A DNA stretch of 64,000 nt. Source: an uncultured Flavobacteriaceae bacterium (GTDB lineage: Bacteria > Bacteroidota > Bacteroidia > Flavobacteriales > Flavobacteriaceae). Position 1 is the stretch's first letter. Every line of letters starts with the position of its first letter. Made by a program: the position numbers and the translations under genes. The notes beneath the pieces were generated by a model, which saw only the letters and a program-made list of their open reading frames with translations, did not search any database and was not told the origin of the DNA. Where the stretch lies: assembly GCA_947502495.1 (NCBI GenBank), contig CANNAC010000002.1, forward strand, positions 124,001 to 188,000. The letters are read 5' to 3'. Below are positions 16,324 to 26,581 of this stretch, one piece after another.

Positions 16324-19300
16324 ATGAAAACAAAGTTAAATGGCTTATTGTTTTTTCTACTGGTTTTTCCTTTGTGCATGATAGCGCAAAGTACGGTAAA
16401 AGGAACTGTAACGGAACAATCCTCATCTTTACCGCTTCCTAGTGTGAATGTGATTATAAAAGACACATCTAGAGGAACTGCTACAGATTTTGATGGAAGA
16501 TATGAAGTTAATGTAAATAACGGAGACGTTTTAGTGTTTTCTTATATTGGGTTTATTGCTCAAGAAATTATTTATAACGGACAACAAACCATAAATGTTA
16601 ACCTAATAGAAGACGCTTCCAATTTAGACGAAGTGGTAATCATTGGTTATGGTAGTGTTAAGAAAGAAGACCTTACGGGATCTGTAGAAGTGATAACTTC
16701 AGATGATTTTAATAAAGGTTCTATTCAATCGCCAGAACAACTTTTAAGAGGAAAAGCTGCCGGTGTAAGAATTACGAGTGCTGGTGGACAACCAGATGCT
16801 GCTCCGAATATTAGAATTAGAGGTGGATCATCATTAGCAGGAAACAATAATCCTTTAATTGTAATTGATGGTGTACCTGTGGATAATGGAGGAATTTCTG
16901 GTGTAGGAAACCCTTTAAGCTTAATCAACCCTAACGATATTGAAAGCTTTAGTATTTTAAAAGATGCTTCGGCAACTGCAATTTACGGATCAAGAGCATC
17001 TAATGGTGTAATTATTATTACCACAAAAAAAGGAACTTCTGGTGAAGCAAAGTATACCTTTTCTGCAAGCACATCTATAAGTAATATTGGTGATGATGAT
17101 TATGTACCGGTAATGGACAGCGCTAATTTTGTTAAATTTATTAGTGAGTATTACCCAGAAAAAACTGGACTTTTAGGAGTTCCTGTTGGATCGGTTGCTA
17201 CAGACGAAAATGTATCTCAAATTATTGATACACCTGATGGACCTAGAGCAATTTATGACACGAATTGGCAAGATGTTATTTATAGAACAGCAATTAATAA
17301 AGATTATAACTTTGGTGTAAGAGCTAATTTATTGAAAAAAATACCATTTAGAGCATCTGTAGGATATAACGAAAGTGAAGGTGTTGTTAAAACAAACGAT
17401 TATCAACGTGTTACCGCTTCTTTAAGATTGACACCAAAATTATTTGAGGATCATCTTAAAATTGATTTCAATGCAAAAGGAACTTTTGTAGATAAAAATG
17501 CAATAGATGAAGGTGGTGCTTTAGGCGGTGCTATTTCTATGGACCCAACAAAACCAGTTTACGATTCAAACTCTATATTTGGTGGTTACTACAGTAAAAT
17601 ATTATCTGCTACAGATGCAAACTCACCAAACGGAAGAGTTGGATCAAGCAACCCATTAGCATTACTTGAACAACGCACTAGACCGGAGCGTGTAAATAGA
17701 ATTTTAGGGAATTTAGAATTAGATTACAAATTTCATTTTCTACCAGAATTAAGAGTAGTAACTAATTTTGGACTAGAAGCATCGAGAGCTAAAATTAAAG
17801 AACGCTTTGACGATAACGCACTAGCTACATATACTTTAGTTCCAGACCCTAATGAGCCTGTAGGAACCTATATCTTTAATCCTGGTGTTGGATTTAGAGA
17901 AAGTCAACATGTTACCAATACAACATGGGAATCCTATTTATCTTATGCTAAAGATTTAGACGGTTTTATAAACTCGTATGATGTGCAAGCAGGTTATGCG
18001 TACCAAAACTTTAAAAATGATGGTAATAAAGACGAGTTTAGAAATGATGAAGTTTCTGGGGTACGTATTCCAAATATAGATCCTTCAAATCCAAACAACA
18101 GATACTTTAGTCTTTTAAACCTACAATCTTTCTTTGGAAGATCTAATATTAATTTAGGAGATAAATACCTAATAACGCTATCTATGAGAGCAGATGGTTC
18201 TTCTTTCTTTACCGAAGAGAATCGTTGGGGTTATTTTCCTTCTGCAGCATTAGCATGGAAATTAAAAGAAGAATCTTTTTTACAAAATGTAAGCGTTATC
18301 AACGATTTAAAAGTAAGATTAGGTTGGGGTAAAACAGGTAACCAAGATGTTTCGGGACAAGTAGGTTTCTTCCCATCTATACCAGTTTTTGAAATTGGAT
18401 CACCAAACAGTCAGTTTATAGAAGGTGTTACCTTATATAATGCGAAGGAATTTAATCCAGACCTGACTTGGGAGAAAACAACTACTTATAATCTAGGTAT
18501 CGATTTCGACTTCTTTAAAAACAGTCTTTTAAGTGGGTCTTTTGATATCTTTAAAAGAGAAACAACCGATTTATTAGTAGTAACTAATGTCCCTCCAGGA
18601 CAAGCACTAAGTGATTTGTTAATACAAAACGTTGGTTCTACAGATAGTAAAGGTTTTGAATTAGGTTTAAATTTAAACCCTATAAGCACCGATAATTTTG
18701 AGTTATCCTTAAACGGAAACATTGCATATAACATTAATGAGGTTACCGACTTAAAAGGTATTGAGCAAATATCTGCTGGTGGTGGCTTACCAATTGGTAC
18801 TGGTAACAATCTTTTAAGAAATGCTGTTGGAGAACAAGCAGGTTCTGCTTGGGTATTAAAACAAGTATATGACACAGACGGAAACCCAATTCTTGGAAGT
18901 TTTGTAGATTTAAATGGAGATAATATCATTAATGAAGATGATAGATATTATAGAGCGATACAACCTAATTGGACTTTTGGTTTCGGTTTAAATATGAATT
19001 ACAAAAACTGGGATCTTGGTGCTAGCTTTAGAGGTCAGCTAGATGGAGAAGTATATAATTCTAGACGTTTAACAGCTGGAGTTATTGAAAATGTACTTCC
19101 TTTAGATGAGCAATCTTTAAATAATACCTTAGACTATTACGCAGGTGAAGCAGATTTAGCATTTACCGAAATTAGAGATCCTATTCAATATTCGGATTAC
19201 TTTTTAGAAAAAGCTTCTTTCTTAAGATGTGAAAATATTGTTTTAGGATACACACTTCCTAATAACCTATTTAAAAACACAACTATCAAATTATATGGCG

Positions 19301-19425
19301 CTGTAAATAATGCTTTTATTATTACTAATTACAGCGGACAAGATCCTGAAAATTTTGGCGGAATTGACACCAATTTCTACCCAAGAGCAACAGTATATAA
19401 TGTAGGAGTTAACATTGATTTTTAA
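16324..19425 (+). CDS. susC: SusC-like TonB-dependent outer-membrane transporter
   Basis: 1033 residues with a signal peptide ending IAQS. A carboxypeptidase-regulatory-like domain follows (about 23-100, VKGTVTEQSSSLPLPSVNVII ... FDGRYEVNV), then the TonB-dependent plug (GYGSVKKEDLTGSVEVI, IRIRGGSSLAGNNNPLIVIDG, AIYGSRASNGVIIITTKKG) and a large C-terminal beta-barrel ending in Phe (VGVNIDF). This is the full SusC architecture. It imports maltooligosaccharides together with the SusD lipoprotein encoded 10 nt downstream. It is divergent from the LacI regulator and preceded by the operator at 16202. Confidence 0.95.
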   Translation: MKTKLNGLLFFLLVFPLCMIAQSTVKGTVTEQSSSLPLPSVNVIIKDTSRGTATDFDGRYEVNVNNGDVLVFSYIGFIAQEIIYNGQQTINVNLIEDASNLDEVVIIGYGSVKKEDLTGSVEVITSDDFNKGSIQSPEQLLRGKAAGVRITSAGGQPDAAPNIRIRGGSSLAGNNNPLIVIDGVPVDNGGISGVGNPLSLINPNDIESFSILKDASATAIYGSRASNGVIIITTKKGTSGEAKYTFSASTSISNIGDDDYVPVMDSANFVKFISEYYPEKTGLLGVPVGSVATDENVSQIIDTPDGPRAIYDTNWQDVIYRTAINKDYNFGVRANLLKKIPFRASVGYNESEGVVKTNDYQRVTASLRLTPKLFEDHLKIDFNAKGTFVDKNAIDEGGALGGAISMDPTKPVYDSNSIFGGYYSKILSATDANSPNGRVGSSNPLALLEQRTRPERVNRILGNLELDYKFHFLPELRVVTNFGLEASRAKIKERFDDNALATYTLVPDPNEPVGTYIFNPGVGFRESQHVTNTTWESYLSYAKDLDGFINSYDVQAGYAYQNFKNDGNKDEFRNDEVSGVRIPNIDPSNPNNRYFSLLNLQSFFGRSNINLGDKYLITLSMRADGSSFFTEENRWGYFPSAALAWKLKEESFLQNVSVINDLKVRLGWGKTGNQDVSGQVGFFPSIPVFEIGSPNSQFIEGVTLYNAKEFNPDLTWEKTTTYNLGIDFDFFKNSLLSGSFDIFKRETTDLLVVTNVPPGQALSDLLIQNVGSTDSKGFELGLNLNPISTDNFELSLNGNIAYNINEVTDLKGIEQISAGGGLPIGTGNNLLRNAVGEQAGSAWVLKQVYDTDGNPILGSFVDLNGDNIINEDDRYYRAIQPNWTFGFGLNMNYKNWDLGASFRGQLDGEVYNSRRLTAGVIENVLPLDEQSLNNTLDYYAGEADLAFTEIRDPIQYSDYFLEKASFLRCENIVLGYTLPNNLFKNTTIKLYGAVNNAFIITNYSGQDPENFGGIDTNFYPRATVYNVGVNIDF

Positions 19426-19435
19426 TAAATTAACT

Positions 19436-20974
19436 ATGAAAAACAACATTTTAAAATATTTATTTAGTCTTAGTATACTGCTTTTTGTAGGCTGTACTAA
19501 TGACTTAGATACGGAACCAAAAGTAGAACTTTCTTTAGAAGAACTATTAGAGCAAGACCCGAACGCTGTGGAAGGTATTTTATCTAGACTTTATGCATCC
19601 TTTGCTCTTTCTGGTGCAGATGGACCTGGAAGTTCAGATATTAGTGATGATCCAGGGGAATCTCCATTTTTAAGAGGAATTGTTAACCTACAAGATTTCA
19701 CCGCAGATGGTATGAAGAACCGTTGGGGAGATAATGGATTGGATCAGTTAACTACAACTTCTGACTGGAATTCTGAAAACAAGTTTTTTAGATATATGTA
19801 TAACAGAATTTTCTTTACGATACCTCAGTGTAACAATTTACTTTCTATTTTAGAAAATGTAGATGTTGAAAACAAAGAACAAATACTTGCTGAAGTTCGA
19901 TTCATTAGATCTTTAGCGTACTATTATCTTATTGATGTATTTGGGAAAGGTGTTTTAGCAACACAAGAAAACTTCGGAGAAACAAATCCGTTACCGGAAG
20001 CTTCAAGACAAGAATTATTTGATTTTACAGAAGCAGAATTGCTTGCTATTCAATCTAGCTTACCTCCAACAAACACGTACGGTAGAGCTACAGAAGCCGC
20101 AGCAGCGATGTTACTATCCAAATTATATTTAAATGCCGAAGTATACACAGGAACTGCTAGATACAATGATGCTGCTACTTATTTAAATGTAGTGATTGCT
20201 TCTAGTCACACCTTGGCAGATGACTTTGTAAGTTTATTTTCTGCAGATAACAATACATCTAATGAAATCATTTTCCCTTTAATTGCGGATGCTGTTGTAA
20301 GTCAGAGTTTTGGAAACACAACCTATATAGTAAACGGAAGTTTAAATTCGGAAACAACACCTTTAAACCAATTTGGTGCAACCGAAGGTTGGGCAGGACA
20401 TAGAGCTTCTAAAGGATGGTATGGTTTATTTGGTGATTTATCTACTTCAAGTGATGTAAGAGCAAGTCTATTCTGGACCGAAGGTCATGAATATGAAATG
20501 ACAGATTACAGAACTTGGACAGATGGATATCCTTCTATTAAATTTAGAAACACCAATTTTAGTGGTGCTTCATTACCTTCTTCTTTTTCAAGTACGGATT
20601 TCCCACTATTTAGATTAGCAGATGCGTATTTGATGTATGCAGAATGTGCTGTTAGAGGTGCTTCCAATGCAAGTATGACAGATGCACTTACTTATGTAAA
20701 TATGGTAAGAACGCGTTCGAATGCAGATACCGTAGGAATGAGTGATCTTACCTTAAGCTTTTTAATAGACGAAAGAGGTAGAGAATTAAACTTAGAAGGA
20801 CATAGACGTTCCGACTTAATACGCTTTGGTATGTTTACTGGAGGAAGTTACTTATGGCCTTGGAAAGGAAATACACTTAATGGTACTTCCATTCCTTCCA
20901 CATACAACGTATTTCCTATTCCATCTACCGCTTTACAAGCAAATCCTAATCTAACACAAAACCTTGGTTATTAA
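19436..20974 (+). CDS. susD: SusD-like glycan-binding lipoprotein
   Basis: 512 residues from the ATG at 19436. An upstream in-frame TTG overlaps susC and is less likely, because the ATG is followed directly by a lipoprotein signal (lipobox FVGC, Cys20). Features of the RagB/SusD family include TPR-like helices (EVRFIRSLAYYYLIDVFG) and the C-terminal pattern DERGRELNLEGHRRSDLIRFG. It caps the SusC barrel at the cell surface and delivers alpha-glucan oligosaccharides. Confidence 0.95.
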   Translation: MKNNILKYLFSLSILLFVGCTNDLDTEPKVELSLEELLEQDPNAVEGILSRLYASFALSGADGPGSSDISDDPGESPFLRGIVNLQDFTADGMKNRWGDNGLDQLTTTSDWNSENKFFRYMYNRIFFTIPQCNNLLSILENVDVENKEQILAEVRFIRSLAYYYLIDVFGKGVLATQENFGETNPLPEASRQELFDFTEAELLAIQSSLPPTNTYGRATEAAAAMLLSKLYLNAEVYTGTARYNDAATYLNVVIASSHTLADDFVSLFSADNNTSNEIIFPLIADAVVSQSFGNTTYIVNGSLNSETTPLNQFGATEGWAGHRASKGWYGLFGDLSTSSDVRASLFWTEGHEYEMTDYRTWTDGYPSIKFRNTNFSGASLPSSFSSTDFPLFRLADAYLMYAECAVRGASNASMTDALTYVNMVRTRSNADTVGMSDLTLSFLIDERGRELNLEGHRRSDLIRFGMFTGGSYLWPWKGNTLNGTSIPSTYNVFPIPSTALQANPNLTQNLGY

Positions 20975-20990
20975 TTTAAAAAACATAACA

Positions 20991-22352
20991 ATGAAAAATT
21001 TAAAAATTTTAGTATTAATGGTTCTTGCTATTATTAGCTTGAACTCCTGTAAAGAAGATGATGACTTAGTCTTTACTGCTACTCCTCAAGGTGATTTTAT
21101 GTTCTCTAATGACTTTTTAGAACTATATACACTAACACCAGAAGCTTCCACTAATATTGGAGAACGCTTTACTTGGGACAATGCAGATTTTGAAACTCCT
21201 ACAAATGTAACGTATGAATTACAACGTTCATTTATTGGAGATTTCACAGATACGCAAATAGTTGGTACTACTTCAGATAATGAAATAGCGATTACCATTG
21301 GTGATCTATTAACCTTTGCAGACGAAGCTGGTTTAAACAACGATGCTGCAACTCCTGAATTAAACTCTGGATCTATTTCTTTTAGACTTAGAGCGTTTGT
21401 GGGTATTACAGGTGACGGACCAGAATTAGTTTCTTTTCCTCAAGTATTAAATATTGTTTTACCTCCTGCTTCTGCTCCAGTAAACGGTTCTGGAATTGAA
21501 GAAGCTACATGGGGAATTGTAGGTTCTGGATATAATGATTGGGGTAATGCTGGACCTGACGGACAATTTTACACGACTAGTGAAGCGAATATTTTTGTAG
21601 CGTATGCTGCACTTTTAACTGGTGAAATTAAATTTAGAGAAAACAACGAATGGGTGAATCCTGATTTTGGAGACACAGGAGCAGATGGAACTCTAGATCA
21701 AGGTGGTGATAATATACCTACTACAGCTGGAAATTATAAAGTAACCCTAAACCTTAATGACAATACATACACTATAGAAGCTTTTTCTTGGGGAATTGTA
21801 GGTTCTGGTTATAATGACTGGGGTAATGGTGGTCCGGATGCTAAATTTTACTACGATTATACAACAGATACATTTAAAGTTGGTGTACAATTAATAGATG
21901 GTGAAATTAAATTCAGACAAAACAACGAATGGGTAAACCCTGATTTTGGAGATACCGGAGTTGACGGAACTTTAGATCAAGGTGGAGATAACATTGCAGT
22001 TACTGCTGGTCACTATACGATTACTTTAAACTTTAATGATGGTCTTTACACTATGGAAGCTACAGACCTTTGGGGTATTGTAGGTTCTGGTTATAATGAC
22101 TGGGGTAATGATGGTGCTGATTTCGCTTTAACAGAAGTTCATCCTGATATTCTAGTTGGAGAAATTGCAACGTTACTAGATGGTGAAATTAAATTCAGAC
22201 AAAACAACGAATGGGTGAACCCAGATTTTGGAGACACAGGAGTAGATGGTACTTTAGACCAAGGAGGAGATAACATTGCTGTTACTGCTGGATTATATAG
22301 AGTTAGATTAGATTTAGCTGCAGGCACATATTCACTTAATAAAGTGCAGTAA
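20991..22352 (+). CDS. SusE/SusF-like outer-membrane starch-binding lipoprotein with three repeats
   Basis: 453 residues from the ATG at 20991 (17 nt after susD). The lipoprotein signal ends LNSC (Cys20) before acidic residues KEDDD, a common Bacteroidota surface-export signal. An N-terminal SusE-type domain (about 25-165) is followed by three copies of a module of about 93 residues beginning at residues 174, 267 and 361. Each starts WGIVGSGYNDWGN and contains GEIKFR-NNEWVNPDFGDTG and DGTLDQGGDNI. These resemble SusE/F starch-binding modules. It should bind alpha-glucan at the cell surface beside SusCD. A hairpin after the stop may attenuate transcription into the amylase gene. Confidence 0.9.
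   Translation: MKNLKILVLMVLAIISLNSCKEDDDLVFTATPQGDFMFSNDFLELYTLTPEASTNIGERFTWDNADFETPTNVTYELQRSFIGDFTDTQIVGTTSDNEIAITIGDLLTFADEAGLNNDAATPELNSGSISFRLRAFVGITGDGPELVSFPQVLNIVLPPASAPVNGSGIEEATWGIVGSGYNDWGNAGPDGQFYTTSEANIFVAYAALLTGEIKFRENNEWVNPDFGDTGADGTLDQGGDNIPTTAGNYKVTLNLNDNTYTIEAFSWGIVGSGYNDWGNGGPDAKFYYDYTTDTFKVGVQLIDGEIKFRQNNEWVNPDFGDTGVDGTLDQGGDNIAVTAGHYTITLNFNDGLYTMEATDLWGIVGSGYNDWGNDGADFALTEVHPDILVGEIATLLDGEIKFRQNNEWVNPDFGDTGVDGTLDQGGDNIAVTAGLYRVRLDLAAGTYSLNKVQ
21510..22352 (+). repeat. Three tandem in-frame coding repeats in the SusE-like gene
   Basis: Units begin at 21510, 21789 and 22071, giving periods of 279 and 282 nt. The nucleotide sequence is also close to identical over long parts (for example GGTTCTGGTTATAATGACTG in units 2 and 3), which points to recent duplication or gene conversion. 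Confidence 0.9.
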
Positions 22353-22372
22353 GCCTTATCCATAAAATAATG

Positions 22373-22401
22373 AAGGGCTGATAGAACAATCAGCCCTTTT
22401 T
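22373..22401 (+). terminator. Intrinsic terminator/attenuator after the SusE-like gene
   Basis: AAGGGCTGAT (22373-22382) / ATCAGCCCTT (22389-22398) form a 10-bp stem with a 6-nt loop, followed by T's. It lies only 14 nt before the amylase start, so it probably reduces rather than abolishes read-through. Confidence 0.8.
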
Positions 22402-22414
22402 AAATGCAACTAAT

Positions 22415-25297
22415 ATGAAAAATATTTACCTTTTTATAATTACTTTATTGCTTTCCAATAGTATGCTTGGACAAGTAACTATTAGTCCAAATCCATTTGA
22501 AATAAATCAATCTATAACCATTACCGTAGACATTAATAGTGCTGCTACCGACTGTAACGGATTTACAAACCCCATTAAAGTATATGCGCATTTAGGTGTT
22601 GGTAATGATACAGATGAATATGGAATTAGTGCCATTGGTAATTGGGGACAAGACGATGGTGTTGGTGAAATGACAGATAACGGCAACGGAACTTGGAGTA
22701 TTACATTTACCACAAATACATACTTCGGATTAAATGCTTCTCAAGAAGCGAATGTTACAAAAATGGGAATGGTTTTCAGAAATGAAAATGGTAGCCAAGA
22801 ATTTAAAGCTAGCGGATGTTCTAATTTCATTTTTGAAGTTGGTACTTTTCAAGTAAGCTTAAGTACGCCAACGCCAGATTCTACTACGATTCTAAATTCT
22901 GGAGATGACTTAGCAGTTAGCGCAACCAATATTGGAGGAAACGCGAACTACGTCCTTAAAGCGAATGGCACTGTAATAAACACACAATCCAATATAAACG
23001 CTTATAACTATACAATTACTAATGTTACTAGTAACCAAAACTACACATTAGAGGTTACCGCTGGTGGAACTACAATTAGTAAGCAATTTTCTACATTAGT
23101 GGATCCAGGTTCTAATATTGCTGTAATGCCTACATCTTATCTAGATGGTATTACGTATTTAAGTGATACCGAAGCGGTATTAGTTTTATATGCAACTGGA
23201 AAAGATTTTGTTTACGTAGCAGGAAGCTTTAATAACTGGCAACCAGATGCAACCTATGCAATGAAAAAAGATCCGACAAGAAATAATAAATTCTGGATCA
23301 CATTAACAGGATTAACTCCTAATCAAATTGAAACCTACCAATATTGGGTGGTTGATAAAACGCCTGCAACTAACTCACCAACTATGGTAAAAGTTGCAGA
23401 TCCATACTCGACATTAGTATTATCTCCTTTTGATGACCCATGGATTCCAACTTCCACCTATCCAAACTTACCAGCATATCCTGCCGGACAAGAGCGTGAA
23501 GTGACGGTTTTAGAAACCGGACAAACCCCATATTCTTGGGTAGTTACCGATTTTGAAAAACCTAAAAAAGAAGATTTAGTAGTTTACGAAGTGCTTATTA
23601 GAGACTTCGATGCCGATAGAAACTTTCAAGATTTAATAGATAAAATAGATTATTTTAAAAACCTAAATGTAAATGCCATCGAACTAATGCCAGTAATGGA
23701 GTTTGAAGGAAATGAAAGTTGGGGTTATAATACATCTTTTCATTTAGCACTAGATAAATTTTATGGTACCGAGGCTAAGTTTAAAGAATTGATAGATGTA
23801 TGCCACCAAAATGGTATTGCTGTAATTTTAGATGTTGCCTTAAACCACGCTTTTGGAAGAAATCCTATGGTACGCATGTGGATGGATGATGCAGATGGTG
23901 ACGGTTGGGGAGAGCCAAGTAGCGAAAATCCTTATTTTAATCAAATAGCGGCACACAGTTATAGTGTTGGTTCCGATTTTGACCATTCTAATCCAAGAAC
24001 AAAAGACTATACAAAACGTGTTGTAAAGCACTGGATTGAAGAGTTTAAAATTGATGGTTTCCGTTGGGATTTAACCAAAGGATTCACACAAAACGCAACA
24101 GGTAGTGATGCACAAACTAATGCATATCAAGCAGATCGTGTTGCTGTTTTAAAAGAATATGCCGATTATTCTTGGTCTTTAGACGAAACACATTACGTGA
24201 TTTTCGAACATTTAGGTTTTGGCGGAAGCGCACAAGAAGAAACAGAATGGGCGAACTACAGACTTACAGATAGTGAACCTAAAGGAATTATGCTTTGGGG
24301 AAAATTAACCGAACCATATAACCAATTAACCATGGGTTATAATTCGGATAATAATTTTGAAGGCATCGGACATATTGCTAGAGGTTTTGATGCTCCTAGA
24401 TCTATGGGATACGCAGAAAGCCATGATGAAGAACGTTTAATGTACAAAAACCTACAATATGGTAATGCATCCAATGCTTCTCATGATGTAACAGATTTAA
24501 ATGTAGCAATATCAAGAATGTCTGCGTTAGGTGCTGTAAGTTTAACAATTCCTGGTCCGAAAATGATATGGCATTTTGGTGAATTAGGTATGGAAAACTC
24601 CATATTTACTTGTAATAATGGGACGGTAAATGAACCAGGAGGAACAGATGGTGATTGTAAATTAGATACAAAACCACAACCACAATGGACAGACAATTGG
24701 GAAACAGATGCGACTAGAAGTCAAGTGTATAGCGATTGGTCTAGAATGAATTATTTAAAAATAAATGAACCTGTTTTTGAAGGGGACTACACCATTACTT
24801 CTGGAAGTCTTACGCCAAGAATCGATATTTTTGATACTTCTATTCCTACTACATCATTAAGAAATGTTATTGTTTTAGCAAACTTTGATGTGGTTGCACA
24901 AACGGTAAACACGAGTTTCCCAACAAGTGGAACTTGGTATGATTTAATGGATGAAACTGGAAATACGACAATAGAATCTACAGTAACAACCATTAGTATT
25001 CCGGCCGGACAGTTTAGAATTTTCGGAAACAACGCGCCTACATTAAGCATCACTGATTTGGAAACAGTTACCGATTTAACTTTATATCCAAATCCGACAA
25101 ACAATGCATTTCAATTAAATAAAGATATTACAGGACTTCAAATATTTGATATCTCTGGAAAACTCGTAAAAGAATACCAAGGTGATTTTTCAAAAAAATC
25201 AACTTTTACTATTTCAGAACTATCTAGAGGAATGTATGTAGTAAAAGTAAAAAACAGGTTAGAACAAATAAGTACCACTAAACTAATTAAATTTTAA
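22415..25297 (+). CDS. Secreted multidomain GH13 amylase with T9SS sorting domain
   Basis: 960 residues with a signal peptide (to about 20, MLGQ). Two N-terminal beta domains (20-145 and 150-228) come first; the first resembles domains found on Bacteroidota surface amylases. A CBM48-like module follows at about 250-345 (VYVAGSFNNWQPD). The GH13 barrel spans about 385-790, with ILDVALNH (471-478), nucleophile Asp552 in GFRWD, acid/base Glu598 in VIFEH and His670-Asp671 in AESHDEE. The C-terminal 75 residues are a T9SS type A sorting domain (LYPNPTNNAFQL). It should act outside the cell or on its surface as the first endo-acting step on starch/glycogen, filling the SusG role. The CBM48 hints at activity near branch points. 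Confidence 0.92.
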   Translation: MKNIYLFIITLLLSNSMLGQVTISPNPFEINQSITITVDINSAATDCNGFTNPIKVYAHLGVGNDTDEYGISAIGNWGQDDGVGEMTDNGNGTWSITFTTNTYFGLNASQEANVTKMGMVFRNENGSQEFKASGCSNFIFEVGTFQVSLSTPTPDSTTILNSGDDLAVSATNIGGNANYVLKANGTVINTQSNINAYNYTITNVTSNQNYTLEVTAGGTTISKQFSTLVDPGSNIAVMPTSYLDGITYLSDTEAVLVLYATGKDFVYVAGSFNNWQPDATYAMKKDPTRNNKFWITLTGLTPNQIETYQYWVVDKTPATNSPTMVKVADPYSTLVLSPFDDPWIPTSTYPNLPAYPAGQEREVTVLETGQTPYSWVVTDFEKPKKEDLVVYEVLIRDFDADRNFQDLIDKIDYFKNLNVNAIELMPVMEFEGNESWGYNTSFHLALDKFYGTEAKFKELIDVCHQNGIAVILDVALNHAFGRNPMVRMWMDDADGDGWGEPSSENPYFNQIAAHSYSVGSDFDHSNPRTKDYTKRVVKHWIEEFKIDGFRWDLTKGFTQNATGSDAQTNAYQADRVAVLKEYADYSWSLDETHYVIFEHLGFGGSAQEETEWANYRLTDSEPKGIMLWGKLTEPYNQLTMGYNSDNNFEGIGHIARGFDAPRSMGYAESHDEERLMYKNLQYGNASNASHDVTDLNVAISRMSALGAVSLTIPGPKMIWHFGELGMENSIFTCNNGTVNEPGGTDGDCKLDTKPQPQWTDNWETDATRSQVYSDWSRMNYLKINEPVFEGDYTITSGSLTPRIDIFDTSIPTTSLRNVIVLANFDVVAQTVNTSFPTSGTWYDLMDETGNTTIESTVTTISIPAGQFRIFGNNAPTLSITDLETVTDLTLYPNPTNNAFQLNKDITGLQIFDISGKLVKEYQGDFSKKSTFTISELSRGMYVVKVKNRLEQISTTKLIKF

Positions 25298-25324
25298 TCC
25301 CTAAATAGAATTTAAGTTCTAACC

Positions 25325-25361
25325 AAAAAAGCGCAACAAGTTTACTTGATTGCGCTTTTTT
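25325..25361. terminator. Bidirectional intrinsic terminator
   Basis: AAAAAAGCGCAA (25325-25336) pairs with TTGCGCTTTTTT, extended by CAAG/CTTG around a TTTA loop with one bulged A. It separates the convergent amylase and second lacI-type gene. Confidence 0.88.
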
Positions 25362-25383
25362 ATTATATTAAAACCACTAAAAT

Positions 25384-26376
25384 CTATAGATTTACAGCTA
25401 TTGTTTTTGTTTGAAAACTAGTATTATCCTTGCTCTTTATTCTATCTAATAAAAGCTTGCCACATGTTACACCTATTTCTTTAGCGTTTTGATTAATTAC
25501 AATAAGGGAAGCATCATACTTCGATTGCATATCATTACAAAAACCTGCAATAGAAATTGCATTATCATCTTTTTGTAATTTATTAGTTAATAAAATAGCG
25601 TGCAAAACACTTTTTTCATTTAAACCAAAAACACCATCAATACTTGAATCTTCTTTTAATAGTTCGCCAAGTTTTTGTTTTAAGCCTTTAGATCTCTCGT
25701 CTGTTATCACCGTACATTTTACAGTAGCGCTATGCTTATTCATTGCCGCTTCAAACCCTTTTCTTCTTAGGTTTAAATGATGTAGATTATTTGTTTTCGC
25801 TGTGATTACAATATGTTTACAATTTCTATCGGTTATAAGAAACTCGGTAGCATCAAAAGCAGCCTGAAAATCATCTGTAATCACCTTATCACATTCCAAC
25901 TCATCACAAATTCTATCAAACATAACTATTGGAGTCCCGTTATCTATTAATGTTTTAATGTGCTGGTACTCGCTTTTCTGTTCGGCTTCTTTAGAGATGC
26001 AAATAATTAATCCGTCAACAAATCCACTAGACATTACAGAAATGTTTTTGGTTTCCTTTTCAATTAAATCATTAGAAATAGAGGTAATTAATTTATAGCC
26101 ATTATCATCTAAATATGTTTCTACGCCTACTAACACTTTAGCATAAAACGGATTTAAAATATTAGGCACGACCAATCCGATAGTACTAGTAGTACCTTTT
26201 CTAAAATTGGAAGCGAAGCTATTTGGCGTATAATTATTTGCTTTAGCATATTCTAAAACTCTTTTTTTTGTTGCAGCACCAATTTCTGAACTATCAGAAA
26301 GCGCCTTAGAAACTGTGGATACAGAAATCTCTAATGCTTGCGCAATAGAAGCTAAAGTTGTTCTTTTTGATGGCAT
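25384..26376 (-). CDS. LacI-family transcriptional regulator (second copy)
   Basis: 330 residues with an N-terminal LacI helix-turn-helix (TTLASIAQALEISVSTVSKALSD, 5-27), hinge (NNYTPNSFASNFRKG) and sugar-binding-type effector domain (TIGLVVPNILNPFYAKVLVGVE). It is a paralogue of the regulator at 15058: the effector domains share order and phrases such as GFVDGLIICISKEAEQ versus GSIDGFILSISKETLQ. It may respond to a different sugar or fine-tune the same locus. The 205-nt gap upstream (26377-26581) would carry its promoter; I found no CGnAAACGTTTnCG palindrome there. Confidence 0.92.
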   Translation of the reverse strand: MPSKRTTLASIAQALEISVSTVSKALSDSSEIGAATKKRVLEYAKANNYTPNSFASNFRKGTTSTIGLVVPNILNPFYAKVLVGVETYLDDNGYKLITSISNDLIEKETKNISVMSSGFVDGLIICISKEAEQKSEYQHIKTLIDNGTPIVMFDRICDELECDKVITDDFQAAFDATEFLITDRNCKHIVITAKTNNLHHLNLRRKGFEAAMNKHSATVKCTVITDERSKGLKQKLGELLKEDSSIDGVFGLNEKSVLHAILLTNKLQKDDNAISIAGFCNDMQSKYDASLIVINQNAKEIGVTCGKLLLDRIKSKDNTSFQTKTIAVNL

Positions 26377-26581
26377 GTAACTCGAATTTTAGGATGTATA
26401 TTATTTTGCAAAAATACTTCTTTTATTCCTTTCTTTAACATTTTGGCATATTTTTGAAAGAAACCCAGAAATTACAGTCCGGAAAAAGGAGTGCGAAATA
26501 ACACTATTTCCTCAAACACATCCAGGCGTTTACTCCTAATCAAGTGTTGCTTGTGCAAATTACAAAGGGCTATTTTTTCGT

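Noticed and set aside
18486-18929. 147-codon open frame on the minus strand
   Set aside because: Antisense to the susC barrel region; Lys/Pro/Ser-rich shadow sequence without recognisable motifs.
21510-22352. Regularly spaced repeats that might suggest a repeat array
   Set aside because: The period is about 280 nt, a multiple of three, and the repeats are in frame within a coding gene, so this is protein module duplication and not a CRISPR array.
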